Origin: Sperchopsis tessellata | Lineage: Eukaryota > Arthropoda > Insecta > Coleoptera > Hydrophilidae | DNA: 36,332 bases | Assembly (NCBI GenBank): GCA_033557685.1 | Contig: JAWQRN010000143.1 | Span: forward strand, 1-36,332 | Direction: 5' to 3' | Shown: piece after piece, positions 20,381 through 31,547 of the stretch | How the letters are laid out: each line of letters begins with the position of its first letter | How positions within the stretch are numbered: the first letter of the stretch is position 1 | Position numbers and translations under genes: made by a program | Notes under the pieces: generated by a model | Told to the model about the DNA's origin: nothing | The model's database searches: none | Seen by the model: only the letters and a program-made list of their open reading frames with translations

Positions 20381-22634
20381 ATAAGTTTGTGCTATATTCT
20401 AAGAATGTGAGCGATTTTCTCCGTAATTATTTCACCATTATGTTTTTGCTACGAGATGGTATCTAGTTTCATAGATTTGTTTTACATAGACAATATTTTA
20501 GGTATTGTCTTTTCATTTTTAACAAGATCGTTTGGGCTGTATTTTATTACTGTAGAGTATTAGATTACAAAGTTGTCTCAAATATTTCACAAAAATATTT
20601 ACTTTACTTATTAACATACACGGTATGCAATATTGAGTTATTTTTTCAGAAATTACATCTCAATTCATCTTGATGAAAATTATTCTACAATATTGAAATC
20701 CATTTCAAATCAAGCCAAAATAAATAAAGACATGGTGATCTGGAAATGATAACTTCACCACGTGAACATAAACTAAAAAAAAGCTATGAGATTTTAATTC
20801 TGTACCTAGACTTTCACAGTCATAGTAAATATCTTCAGGTTTTATTGCAGATAATGTGTGTTGGTTATTGTTCTTACCAACGTTTCTTCTACTGTTTCAT
20901 GGGGCATTAACAAGAAATGCAGCTCTTAAAAGTTCTAGGTGCTGCGACCTGCAATGATGGATGCCATGTCGGCAAGAATAATAACGATCACACGGTTATC
21001 TCGCGGAAAACCTAAATATATGAGATTTTAGACTATGCTTATTCCGAAACTCTGGTAGTGTAATTCATTTTTACTTGGATTGATACGTTATATCCTATTT
21101 CATTCAAGAATGTTGAATATTTATAGATCTGACTGAATTATATCAAATCGTTTATACATTTTTGGATTTTAGGATGTTACTTTGAAATCAGACCAAGTTT
21201 AAATCTTGTCGTGACAGCTATGAAAATATTGTATCATTTTAAAATTTCAGTTATTTGAGATGTACAATTAATAAGAACTAAATGGCTAACATATAAAAAA
21301 ATGGTTCTGTTTTGATAAACTGTAGAAGTCTTTCTGGGATTGTACCTGTAACTATATCGTGATGAAATATAAATGCTACTACAATTTTCATGAAATTTTT
21401 AAATTTCTGGGAGTGATTTTAATGTGCTGGTATGATGGGCTATACTAAATAATGAAGGACGTGTAGACATGTTTTTGAGCAAATGACATCTTTCAGTGTA
21501 CAAATACAATATGCAGTATATTTTGTTACGGCAACAATCCTGTTGCATATTTTATTTGTCAGAGAGAAATCACGTTACATTCATTAAATTTGATAATATT
21601 GTATTTGATTTCATTACATATCAGCAACAAATACAATGATCATATATGCTCTCCATTCGACTCGTAACTTATCGACATTGCATCGTGTATTTTTTTCCAC
21701 ATCATCATAACACAAACAGACTGAAAATCAATATGCAACTATGCATTTTCCAGTAATGTTTACTGGTGCTATAATTATGAGAACATATTCATAACTGAAA
21801 TTTCTATTCATTCTGCTATGTTATTTCAAATATTCTGGAATCTGATTAAATCTACTACATCAGCCGTGCTATCAGAATTTGTATATGTTCTCTGGCCAGG
21901 CGTTATTCAGACTGGATATGAGGAACACATAAACACACATATTAATCACTGAAATGTTTGTTGCTCCAGTTTTCATTCATACCAACTGTTAACTTGTGGA
22001 CAGCTTGCATATTGAGACGAATTTATCAATATTATCAGCAGCACGCTTGTGGCACAGTAGCATGATGTCACTGGGGGGATAGCTTCTGCTTAATGGCATG
22101 TTAAACCATTAAGTAATCCAGTAGTGGTGTGAAATTCTCGTTGTTTATGACAGAGATGTATTGTTGTTCGGAAGTGACTCAGACATGTCTAGCTAGAATT
22201 AGCTGTTTTAATTTCTTGCTATCTGTTCATTGCATGCATTGAGAATACAAATGAGGATAGTCTTGATATTGTGTAAACTATGGCTAAATTAAAAATAACT
22301 GTAAGCGCGGACTTAAATCAATTTCTATTTCACCTTTATTATTCTTTAAATTTAAGATACAAATACAGTGTTACCATTGAAATAGAAGACCATTGAAAAT
22401 TTTTACGGCCAGCAACTGGAACATTAGTTTGAGCTACATCCCACCTTATCAAGTGAGAAGAGACTGCTTTTACACCCATTTATTTTCAAATAACTACAAT
22501 AAAAATTGGTAAATCCTGATAAGATCTTTTTAAAAAGAAAATCACGCTTAAGCTCAATTCAGTAAATAAATATCTTTTATTAAATTAAATTTTAAAATAT
22601 ACTCAAAACAATATTTCATAGTTTTACGTATGGA
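20381..22634. other. Unassigned AT-rich stretch (2.25 kb)
   Basis: The longest part of the window with nothing recognised on either strand. No ORF over 60 codons, no repeat shared with other parts of the window that I could see. A donor-like TTG|GTAAGAA on the minus strand near 20878 has no convincing exon. Candidate host intron or intergenic DNA. Confidence 0.5.
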
Positions 22635-22657
22635 TCTTGATTATTCAATAATCAAGA
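22635..22657. repeat. Perfect palindrome, 11-bp arms
   Basis: Arms TCTTGATTATT and AATAATCAAGA around a single C. Can form a hairpin in either strand. AT-rich sequence makes chance palindromes more likely, but 11 perfect pairs is long. Confidence 0.85.
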
Positions 22658-22680
22658 TGAAGACGGAATGAACGACCAAA

Positions 22681-22704
22681 TTTTGACATAAAGGAATGTC
22701 AAAA
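22681..22704. repeat. Inverted repeat, 9-bp arms
   Basis: Arms TTTTGACAT and ATGTCAAAA with a 6-base loop, ending about 14 bp from the R1 poly-A end and 24 bp from the preceding palindrome. Confidence 0.8.
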
Positions 22705-22717
22705 AGTATAACCTTCT

Positions 22718-24535
22718 CTTTTTTTAAGGGACATAGTCGGCCCATGCGGCTAACCTGACAAGAAATACTCATTATTAAGCCCAGCAACTCGGATTCACGA
22801 TACCGCATTACTTTAGGTTGCTAACTGCCACCCCTTCGGGACTACCAAATCCATTTCCCTACATCCCCCCTTTGCTCACATGATTAGGGGTTCAGAGGAT
22901 TTGTAGCTTACACTACCACATATGCAAACCGCGATACATGTTCACAAATACTCCGAATAACGCACACAACCGAAACTCACATATGCATTCGACCAGGAAT
23001 ACGACTCTGGACACGGTTCTATAAGCACTGCATATGAAATCCTCTGCACCATAAAGCATCACCAAATGGGCCACTAAGCTCAGGAGCAGCTTCTTCCCGC
23101 TTCTAGGTCAGCCCAAGTTGGGAATAAATCTTGAGAGTGCGGCCACCATCCTACTCGCTTTCTGTATGTGTGTACTATGTGCCGCGTCTGGATCGAGACT
23201 AAGCACAATAACCCCTCCATCCTCGCAACTACCCGCTCCAAAGTAGTGTTTATGTTTTCTGGGAGTTCAAATTCAGTCTTCGTCACCAGAATCAAAGCCA
23301 GGTCATAAGGAAATCCGATGAGCGTCACATCCTCCGGCCACGGAAGCCTCAAGACCTCATCATATTATATGTCCCATTGGTTCGACCCGAGCACAGAACC
23401 TTACGGAACATCACTATTTATATAAATTTTCTCTAACTGCCTCCCTAAATTTAATCGTGTACAACGATTTGCCAAGTAGCTTCTGATAAGTCGTAGCAGT
23501 TAAGGAGCAATTTGTCTTGACGACAGCTCATCCATGACCACCGGCCAAGATGCCTAGATGAATGGGTTCTTTACGTCTAACGCAATCAACGCGCAGACCC
23601 TACTCGTCCAAGTCCCCTTCCGTGCTTACCCTCAAATATCTAATACCGCCTTCACCGCATCCAGTACCGAGTGTCCTTCTCTGTACTGCCGTACTGCCTT
23701 TCTGAAAGTCCGCTGCTTCTTTTGATTTCTGCCGTCAATTAGCCCAAAACAATCTGCTCCCCACAACATCTAAAAAACACAGTGGCTTATATGAGTATAT
23801 CGTATCGGTATATCGTTCTTCCTTACGAGAACCAGCCTTGCTAGCTTCCCCCGTTTCGGAAACACTACAGTCCCTGTAAACCCGTTTACCTCATCATGGA
23901 CGCATCCCGGATGCTCACGAATGTTTATCTTAATCGTCTTTGGAGGTATACTATCAAGTTCTAGAACCATTAAATTCCATAGTCGTCTACAAGTATCGTT
24001 TACTTCCTCCTTCATAAGAACAGGTTCGTTGTTCACTTTTGGTTACTGCCATTCAACCTACCCTTGCATCGAGTATTTTATTCTGGCCACCTCACGTACT
24101 CTCTCTAGTGGAATCCTTATTGCACGCGGAGTGACTCGCAAGCTTCTTATCTTATCTTATCGATAACCTTAGACATCTCGATTCACGTCTTCACACAAGC
24201 TCTTCCATTTTTCATTTTTCGATCTGCGTATTGCGATCCGTAGTTTTTTTTCTTTTCCTTGTACACTAACTTCTTTATTCGTTTTTGCGGCGAAGATCAT
24301 CGATCTAACTGGTCTATCAGTAGATTTACCTCCTTATTGTCATATTGCCCCTTTCTAGGCATATATGCCGGTGTTGCTTCTGTGATCCTTTTTATCTCCG
24401 CCTGTATAGCCTGCACCAACTTTTCATTACTTAATAATTTCCAGAACCATTCGATAGCAGCATCCTATGTAGCGGTCTCCAGCACCACCCTATTTCTCCG
24501 CTATCTTCTACGCTCTTCGTACACAACATAATTAA
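22718..24535 (-). pseudogene. R1-clade LINE relic: endonuclease end, RT and 3' UTR
   Basis: The minus strand from about 24500 gives AAIEWFWKLLSNEKLVQAIQ, then MPRKGQYDNKEV (end of endonuclease). IAIRRSKNEKWKSLCEDVNR (24245-24185) follows, then GKLARLVLVRKN (23845-23810). KAVRQYREGHSVLDAVKAVL (about 23700-23640) matches QYGFRxGRSTxDA. CALIALDVKNPF (about 23590-23555) is motif A with Asp kept. DELSSRQIAP and SYLANRCTRLNLGRQLE follow. DVP*GSVLGSNQWDIYYDEV (23410-23355) is motif B, with a nonsense codon at 23401-23403 in place of Gln. EDVTLIGFPYDLALI (23340-23295) is motif C, where FADD has become FPYD. MVAALSRFIPNLG, LVMLYGAED and CSAYRTVSRVV follow (23150-23000). A GC-rich 3' untranslated tail ends in an A-run at 22725-22718. 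The 5' part is missing. Confidence 0.92.
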
Positions 24536-25059
24536 TCGCTTACAGACTTATATTTTTTTAAATTCTAAAAATTCACTGCTGAGTAAAATTATTGCACAAC
24601 CTATAAAACTTTCTGTAAATTTTATTTAAATAATGATACCATACCACCAGGAACGAGAGTGGACAAGTTTTGTTTCGTTCTTCGGACGTGTCTTCGAGAG
24701 GGGTTTCCGCCGAGCACACAGTGGTCTAATTAACGGTTATAGAGCAGCGCGGGTTCTTGTTTGTACGATGATCGCATAGGTCTTTAAAATGGAATAAATG
24801 GAAATATACATGCAAAGCTTCCTACATGGACAATAGTCGAAATGTAAACATGAACATAACATGTCCTTTTAAGAGATAACCTGTCTTTAAATATGTTGTA
24901 CACACCTATATTTTATTAAATATACTACAGTTTTTTTCTGCAAACAATATCAGCTGATTTATATTATTCTGTAAGTACGTAGGTATATTCTTTCCAATTT
25001 ACTTTCTTTTGCAGAAATATTTGTCAAATAATGAATACAAATTAGAAGAAAATATACTG
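24536..25059. other. Unassigned; includes a GC-rich patch
   Basis: No coding match. 24645-24780 is clearly richer in G and C than its surroundings (several CpG, for example TTTCCGCCGAGCACACAG), and looks like a TE terminal or untranslated region. It has no ORF and I cannot name the source. Confidence 0.4.
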
Positions 25060-25830
25060 CCTTATAGTAGAGGAAAGTGTAACAGTAAAATTTTTGGCAG
25101 AAGCGAGTCGCAGTCAACGTAATATTGCTAAGCGGTATCCAGGGTGCTACAATAATATCAAGAGATAGGAAATTGACACAAAAGACATACGGCTAACAGA
25201 ACGGGTACAAGACCGCTTTTTGGAGCAGCAAGTTCTTTGAAACCTTACACTTACATTTATAGCAGAACAAACCATATTTAGGCAAGTTTATATTATACAT
25301 ATTAGTCTACAGTTTGCAAGATTTCACTATAACTGACGATAACCTGATTTGAGAAGAATTCTGTTCTCAGAGTTTAGAATTTCTCCGGTCATTCAGATAG
25401 TTATGGGCGTGTATATGGTAGAATTGAATAAATATATGCTCAATTCAATATTTCAGAAGGTTTTCGACATGATTAAGGTTCTATTATGGTCTGCACATAT
25501 ATTTAATTTGATGAATTGACTGAACTGGTAGTTTTTAGGAATGGAACTATACCTGCTGATATTCTTGAAATTTGTGTAGTGCCCTTATCTTAAATTATCA
25601 GGGAGATTTTAGTATTTATGTAAGACAGTGCCCGATTAAACGCAGCTAGCATAGTTCGACAATTACACTAGCATAAAGAAGACTTCAATTCTTATGGAAT
25701 ATTCTGGATCTAAGAATCCATAGATGTGTGTGGACCTTGTAGAAGGTCAGGGTGATATATCTGCTAAACCTGATCCATAATCTCCAACGAAATGTCCCAA
25801 ACCTATAATCACACATCAGCTTTCTTATCG
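25060..25830 (+). pseudogene. Tc1-like transposase relic (second, separate copy)
   Basis: Plus strand: EASRSQRNIAKRYPGCYNN (25095-25160), the first helix-turn-helix SQRxIAxRLGVxxxxV. RLTERVQDRFLEQQVL (about 25190-25240) is the block R.T..RxDRxLxxxxLRNR. DSYGRVYGRIE (about 25395-25425) corresponds to xDGRVRVWRRxGER. GSIMVCTYI, then DELTELVVFRNGTIPAD and VVPLS (25478-25590) is GGSVMVWGGI...TELVxxxGTLxxxxY...VVP. ILVFM, stop, DSARLNAASIVRQL (about 25608-25665) is the FxxMxDNARPHxAxxV block. LDLRIHRCVWTL (about 25705-25740) is PDLNPIEHVWDLL, and HNLQRNVPNL is near 25780. Almost full length in motif content but riddled with stops. TIRs not identified. Confidence 0.82.
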
Positions 25831-26700
25831 AACAAAAGCCTTTCGTGACGCGGACTAATCACCAAAACACTATATTGGATTAAAGTATTTTTGTGTGGAC
25901 CTTATATATGATCACAACGGTATACCAGACCATCTGGTAGTGAACAAAATAAGCCTCTGCATCTACCTTAAGTTTGCTATTAACAGGGGTGCTTCACCTA
26001 TCATACTCCCACGCCTAACTATCAAACTAAACATTGAATAAACTAATCGAAAGTCTTCAGTTATATATTCAAAAGTATAAAATAGATGTAATGTTAAAAT
26101 AAAAGAGCATTAATATTAATTAAGTCCAAAAATTACAAGGCGGTAAGTAATTGCACTGATATGACGATAAATAAAATAATTTTCTTTATTTAGAATAAAT
26201 ATCTTCTTCGTAATAACTTTATAGCTGCAATCCTATAAATACACCACGTTAATTACTGTATGACTTAATGAATCGTCATTTATTGTTAATTAATTGCAAA
26301 TTAATTGGTGTGTATTTCTCATCAGATTATATTGCCGGATAATAGCCTTACACCAAATGAAAGAACTTTTTGAAGATGTTTTACATAACTATAAGATTAG
26401 ATGGAACTTAATAAACGTTAAAATTAAAAATATGTGCATTGAAGCGGTAACATTTTTCAAAACATCTTTAGTCCGAAGCCTTGGTATATATTAACGGGAA
26501 CTTTTTTACCACTATTAAAATATGAAAACTCCATATCAATTTTGCGATCGTGCCATTGGGACTGTGGCTTCGATCGAATGCATTAGTTCTGTTTCCCTTG
26601 CTTATACTATCTCATTACTTCTGAGTACATAAAAAAGATTCATATGTTCGTAGAAGTTACATACACTTAAAAAAGATATTACAATAAAAGTGGAGTGGTA
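25831..26700. other. Unassigned AT-rich stretch
   Basis: A 66-codon open frame (26294-26494, plus) has no recognised similarity. Nothing else supported. Confidence 0.45.
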
Positions 26701-27380
26701 CATACAGTGTAAGCAACTTTTATTATTCTAAGCCCGAACTAATATACAAGATGGCCCAGTTTCAATGTCTGTAAAAGGTATCTCGGTATCTATAGTAGTA
26801 AGCAGTAAAATAATGTCACATTAATGAACTCGTTTTTCAAAACACATTTACTGGTGCAGACAAAATTTTGCTATTGTTTTAGTTTTTCAAGAGAAACGCA
26901 ATTTTTCAAAATTTCATAATTTCTATAATGGTACGTAACTTTTTTATATGAATAACTATCTCAAAGTTATAAAAATAATAGGCAATTTTTTTGTGTAAAT
27001 TCAGTGGCACACTCGGTTTTTTAAATTAGTTCTCAAATTTTCGAAATATTAAATAAAATTCAGATTTCTAAAATGAAAATCACAGTGGGCCATGACTTTA
27101 TTAAAAATAGTACTTTATTCTAATCCAGATCAATATATACTTCTTGGGTGGGTGCATTTCTAATAGTTTTTCGGTTAAATTTAAACTTATTTCATTTATT
27201 AATTTTCTTACTAAAAATGCAGGAGCTAATAGTAAATTTAATATTTTCGAATATTTTAGCACGATTTTGTAATGTTGAAGTAAAAGAAAATAGTTTACAA
27301 CCATAATATAATTTGATATATTAATATTTTTAATGCAAAATATAATACTATCATATACAAACAATTAAATTTAATCCTTC
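26700..27380 (-). other. Probable 3' flank of the IS630-like element; AT-rich
   Basis: Sequences such as AGATGGCCCAGTTTCAATG (about 26751-26769) and CAGTGGGCCATGAC (about 27083-27096) look like the degraded untranslated end of the transposon encoded just upstream on the minus strand. An 87-codon frame (27364-27101, minus) may be its mutated C-terminus, but no diagnostic motif is visible. Confidence 0.3.
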
Positions 27381-28120
27381 AATAAAATTAAATAAAAAAC
27401 AACTATAAAAAGAACTTTCTCCAAAATTGTTAATACAGTTTTGTGTTATTCTAGAATTATGAGCAGGTACCCAATCTTATTGAAAAAAAGGGATGTACTA
27501 TTGTCTATTATATTTTCAAATTGTTTTCCTAAATCTCCACATATGGTTCTGCATTTAAATTTCCCATGTGTATGTTATTAATAATTTGATTATCTCCTTT
27601 CATGCGTTACTCTGTGGTTTAGAATTTGATGTGTATTTTTATTATATCAGTATTATTGGTTGCCTCTGTTGAAAATTCTATCTCTTGTAATTCTATCCTC
27701 ATCAATTCATATAATACGACTACATCACTGCGCAACTTATCTACATATCAATTGCAAAATTCCAACATTCTTTGATAATCTCCTATGGGGTTTAAATGTG
27801 TGATTTCTTAATATGCTTAATGTATTTGTCCTAGAAACCCCATTTTCATGTCGAATTTGTAGACTTGTAATATTGGGTTGAGTAGCTACACTTTCAATAA
27901 GATTAATGCCTAAAATTAGTGTCTAGATCATGATTTTTGTTATAGATTTTAGGGTGTGGTTTTTTACAAGTTCAGTGATTTTTTCAAAGCGTTTGAAAAT
28001 ATTTACATCAGGTTGTCATTCTTTTAGGCATTTATGAAAATATATCTCAGCGACAACTCTTGGATTTTCTATATTGAATTTTGAATAAACTGACTACACA
28101 GTATAAATTTGAGAGTTACC
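27380..28120 (-). pseudogene. IS630/Tc1-mariner-type transposase relic (insect DUF4817-like family)
   Basis: The minus strand from 28075 reads NPRVVAEIYFHKCLKE, then QPDVNIFKRFEKITELV, like the N-terminal helix-turn-helix of this family (RxAARxYxERFPxRxxPxxxxFxxLxxxLxETG). VATQPNITSLQIRHENGVSR, then TNTLSILRNHTFKPHR (27890-27785) is the second helix-turn-helix (NPxxSxRxIxxxxGxSxxTVxRILxxxxxHPY). DRITRDRIFNRGNQ (about 27700-27660) is the xxDEAxFxxxGxxNRxNxxYW block. NLNAEPYVEI (about 27563-27534) matches LNxxxYxxxL. VPAHNSRITQ (about 27470-27441) matches DGAPAH, with the second Asp unclear. Frame lost repeatedly. The family name is from memory of its motif order. Confidence 0.7.
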
Positions 28121-28439
28121 GATTAGGTTTTTAACGAAAATATGAATAAATGTTAATAAATAAAATAAAAATTGCTTTACTGAAAACTGTTAGAAATGTA
28201 CCCATCGAGGTATATACTGATAGAATCAGAAGGAAACTCTTTAATTAAATTTGTTTAATGATTATTTTAAAAATAACCCTTATTTATAAGTTAAAAACAA
28301 GTCTGTTAACTATTTCGCTTTAATAAATAAAAATCCGTAAGAAAAGGAACAGACATTTTGAAAAACTCCTATTAGACGATTGTGGCATATAGTGTAAGAA
28401 AATACATTTTTATGAATTTTCTTAATTTTAATTACAACA

Positions 28440-29610
28440 AGAATGAAGACAAATTACACAAATGTTGTTTATTTCAATCAATCATACAAGTCATGCGTAA
28501 GCCAAAATTACATTTTCTGCACTATTTCCGTGTATTTTTTACACACTGTATATTTCTTTGTTTACCTTCTTCGGTCCTTTCTACTAAATATCCTATAGGA
28601 TCTTTACTTGTTCGGGAATTCGACCTTGATCTTTTTTTGCAAACAAGGTCTTCCAGTTCTTTGCAAGTAGGTTCTATCAATGCTTCTTCTAAAATCCAGA
28701 AGAGCTATGTAATCATTAATCAGAAGTGCATATACGTTAATTACAGTCATTACAATGTTAGTAAAATAGGAAAATTGGTATTTTGACTCTATATTTGCTT
28801 ATGTACCAATCCAGTTTGTCGACAACACCCATGTTTTTTTTATTTATTCACTCGTTAATGATGAACATTTCCAGTGGCAATTCTTTCATTAGGTTGAAAC
28901 TAGTAAAATAAAAGGCATAAATTAAACGATTTTTTATAATGAAAATATGTTTCAATAAGTCAGATGCGCCTAGTTTATTTGCTGAATATTCATCTTTATC
29001 CTTCTTTTCTTCATATAATTCTATTTGAAAGCAATATCCTGTCTCGGGACAACACATTCTCCACTGCTTGAATCATAAGCGTATAGGTTTCCCACTAAGA
29101 AATTGTTTTAAATAATGATGGAAGTAGTAACGATTTATTGGCCAATACTAATAATTTTTTAAACAACTCCAGAATTTAAAAACTTCTCTTCCACAAAATG
29201 GGTTGAACTGATGTTTCTTATTTTAGTGATAATGTTGATATTTTCCCTAACTTGTAATATTTTCTTTTTTGGCCCATTTCATTGTAAAAATCAGCTCTGA
29301 TCCTTGGCTTCATATTATTACTTTTGGTTGTTTTTCGGTATATTTTCAATACTAAATTGCCTAAATATTCAAGGTGATGCTCTTGTATGAAGTTCGATTC
29401 CACCTGGTACATCTTTCAGACATGTGTCTTTTAATATATTTTCGTCAATATCTATTTCATCCTATATTATATTAATTTTTTCATGGAAGATCAACTATAT
29501 CTATACCATCATCCGAATCTTTATCATTGAAGAAATTGGGATTTTTTATTACGTCTTGAAGTTGAGAAGGCGACAAAAATTGCTTAGTACCCTTATTTTA
29601 AAAAAATAAA
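28440..29610 (-). pseudogene. piggyBac transposase relic (copy 2)
   Basis: The minus strand begins near 29590 with FLSPSQLQDVIKNPNFFNDK, then DSDDGIDIVDLP, an acidic N-terminus. KDVPGGIELHT follows, and the frame 29412-29218. HHYLKQFLSGKPIRL, then FKQWRMCCPETGYCFQIELY (about 29130-29020) is the HxxKQFIxGKPIRFGYKxW...GYCxxxExYxGK block. LGASDLLKHIFIIKNRLIYA, then FYFTSFNLMKELP (28960-28880) equals LGxxVVxKL...YFDNFFTSxxLMxxL, with the catalytic Asp-Asn pair deleted. After a gap, EEGKQRNIQCVKNTRK and CRKCNFGLRMTC (about 28590-28490) is the C-terminal Cys-rich finger. The middle (third Asp, MGGVDxxDQ) is missing, so this copy is internally deleted. Confidence 0.85.
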
Positions 29611-29692
29611 AAGTATTCAAAATATAGTTTAGAGAAGAAAGATTATGAATCAGGCACTAATTATCGGCATTTGCCCTTTTTATTAATTTACG

Positions 29693-29848
29693 CTATAACA
29701 ATGTTTTTTGTAAGTTATTCATGATATCAACCAAATGGGGATCCGTATTTAAATATTCTGCATTATGTCCTTCACATATTTGACAACATTGAAATGCAGT
29801 GAGAATGGATATATAATACGAACTGAATTCATAAGGTGATAACTTCAT
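29693..29848 (-). CDS. Small open frame of 51 codons with a CxxC motif, function unknown
   Basis: ATG at 29848-29846 and stop TAG at 29695-29693 on the minus strand. Reads MKLSPYEFSSYYISILTAFQ, then CCQICEGHNAEYLN and DPHLVDIMNNLQKTLL. It is fully open with protein-like composition and lies just upstream of, and parallel to, piggyBac copy 2. I do not recognise it. It may be a remnant of another gene or TE, or a chance ORF. Confidence 0.25.
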   Translation of the reverse strand: MKLSPYEFSSYYISILTAFQCCQICEGHNAEYLNTDPHLVDIMNNLQKTLL

Positions 29849-30736
29849 GGGTTTGAATATAGTAAATAATGTTTAATTAATAATAATATGATATATCTCA
29901 TGTAGAAGAATATGTTGTGGGTGTATAGAAAGAATGTCCTATGCGAGACAGGTTATTGGTATTATTAGAGGCTAGATATGTTTGCAGGTATATGGGAGAA
30001 TGTAGGAAGCTAATTTCTAGCAGCCATTATCCTGAAAAGGATTAACAAGTTATGGTTATAGATCATCCAAAATGTTTACGGAATATTGTTAATAACCGGA
30101 ATGTTTTCGGTATATTGTATTTGTTAACAATTTGTTTGTTAAAAAAAAAAATTACTCACATGCATTGGCGGTGAAAATCTAATAAACGTGTTATTTTTGT
30201 GTGCATCCTGCAGATTAACAATATTTGCATGCATTAATGAATATGAATTTAAATTTTAGTTAATAGGAAGGTTTAATTAAATTTTATACTGGCTAGTAAA
30301 ATTAATTAAAATTCATTTTATATTTATGTACCTATCCGGCTTTATTGTTATACTATCGGATTAGCATTTTGATAGGCGTTTATTGCTGGTAAGGATATTC
30401 ATTATACTTAAACCAAATTGTAATTACGGTGGATAATTTATCGAATAAGTATGGATTAGTTTTAACTAGATATTCAGAATCTTTATAGTAAGGATATCGA
30501 AATAAATTCGTTAATGATATGAAGAAGTGGGTTGATTAGCAAAGGCTTGCTATTAAAGCAATTTCATGAACTAAATTTGTTAATGTGTCTTACTATGTCG
30601 ACTGGCTACAGGGTTAATTGAAAATTCACGATGTAGCTGTGGGGTTGTTGACGGGGCAAGTCTTGATAAGATAGTTACACAATATGAGAGATACACGCAC
30701 ATCCGAATCAAGTATACCTATAATCTCCACCTTTTG
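29849..30736. other. Unassigned AT-rich stretch
   Basis: No gene recognised. Contains AGGGTTAATTG at 30612-30622 (TTAA with a GGG side, as at piggyBac ends), without further support. Confidence 0.4.
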
Positions 30737-30884
30737 AATAACTACCATTACCTAGTAACCTTTTTGAAATAAGGCGCCTTGCAATAAATATTGGTTTGAT
30801 TTGCTGCTACGCGACATTCACTTATGTGCAGCTAATCATAGCTCGTTTCTTACGCTTCTGAACATTAAAAATGCATCGCTATTG
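30737..30884 (+). repeat. Direct repeat B, copy 1 (about 148 bp)
   Basis: Starts around AATAACTACCATT and runs through CCTAGTAACC, TTTGATTTGCTGCTACG, GCAGCTAATCA and GCTCGTTTCTTACGCTTCTG to AACATTAAAAATG. Copy 2 at 31401-31547 matches at roughly 85-90%, so the pair is younger than most TE relics here. Confidence 0.9.
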
Positions 30885-31400
30885 TTACGATTTTACTGGG
30901 TTCAATTTAAACTATTTGTCCAATAATACTTTGTTTTATTTAACATCAGTTATTTAATTTGTTTACAGATTACTAAGATTAAGTTAACATTTATTCACAA
31001 AGACTAATTTAACTAAAATTTTAGTTATAAACACTAACTACTTACATTTAATATTTTATTTATATCAACCGAGCGCGTTACACTTCTTGTGTACTGACTT
31101 GAACGAAAATCACTCCCTTACCCATCAGATGCCTGTCCCTTTAATAGCCAGTGGCTGAATTCTAGTCGATAACCGTTACGCTTTTGTTTTGTGGCTCTTA
31201 GAAATTACGAGCAGGTGGCCGTATTCAGAAATTATAGGAAATCTTGCAGGCTGCATACAGTAGTTCTGGGAAATCTGGTCAGCTGCATAAGCACGTGTGC
31301 ATACTGGATTCTTAGAATTTCGTAATTAGCAGTTATCTTACAACACCTGCGGTTTGCTAACTCGACATCGGATGTAAAGGCGGCAATATGTTGTAACTTG
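30885..31400. other. Sequence between the copies of direct repeat B
   Basis: About 515 bp, moderately GC-rich at 31070-31330, without an ORF or recognised motif. Confidence 0.5.
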
Positions 31401-31547
31401 AACAACTAACCATTCCCTAGTAACCTTTTAAAATAGGACGCCTTACTATAAATATTGGTTCGATTTGCTGCTACGTCAATTTCACTTATATGCAGCTAAT
31501 CACAGCTCGTTTCTTACGCTTCTGAACATTAAAAATGTATTGCTATT
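31401..31547 (+). repeat. Direct repeat B, copy 2 (about 147 bp)
   Basis: Same orientation, 664 bp downstream of copy 1. Contains TATAAATATTGG (TATA-like) near its middle, as copy 1 does in the form AATAAATATTGG. The spacing and orientation would fit decayed long terminal repeats, a segmental duplication, or two copies of an interspersed repeat. Confidence 0.9.

Noticed and set aside
28382..28786. 134-codon plus-strand ORF
   Set aside because: Antisense to the piggyBac copy 2 C-terminus; the minus strand has the Cys-rich finger.
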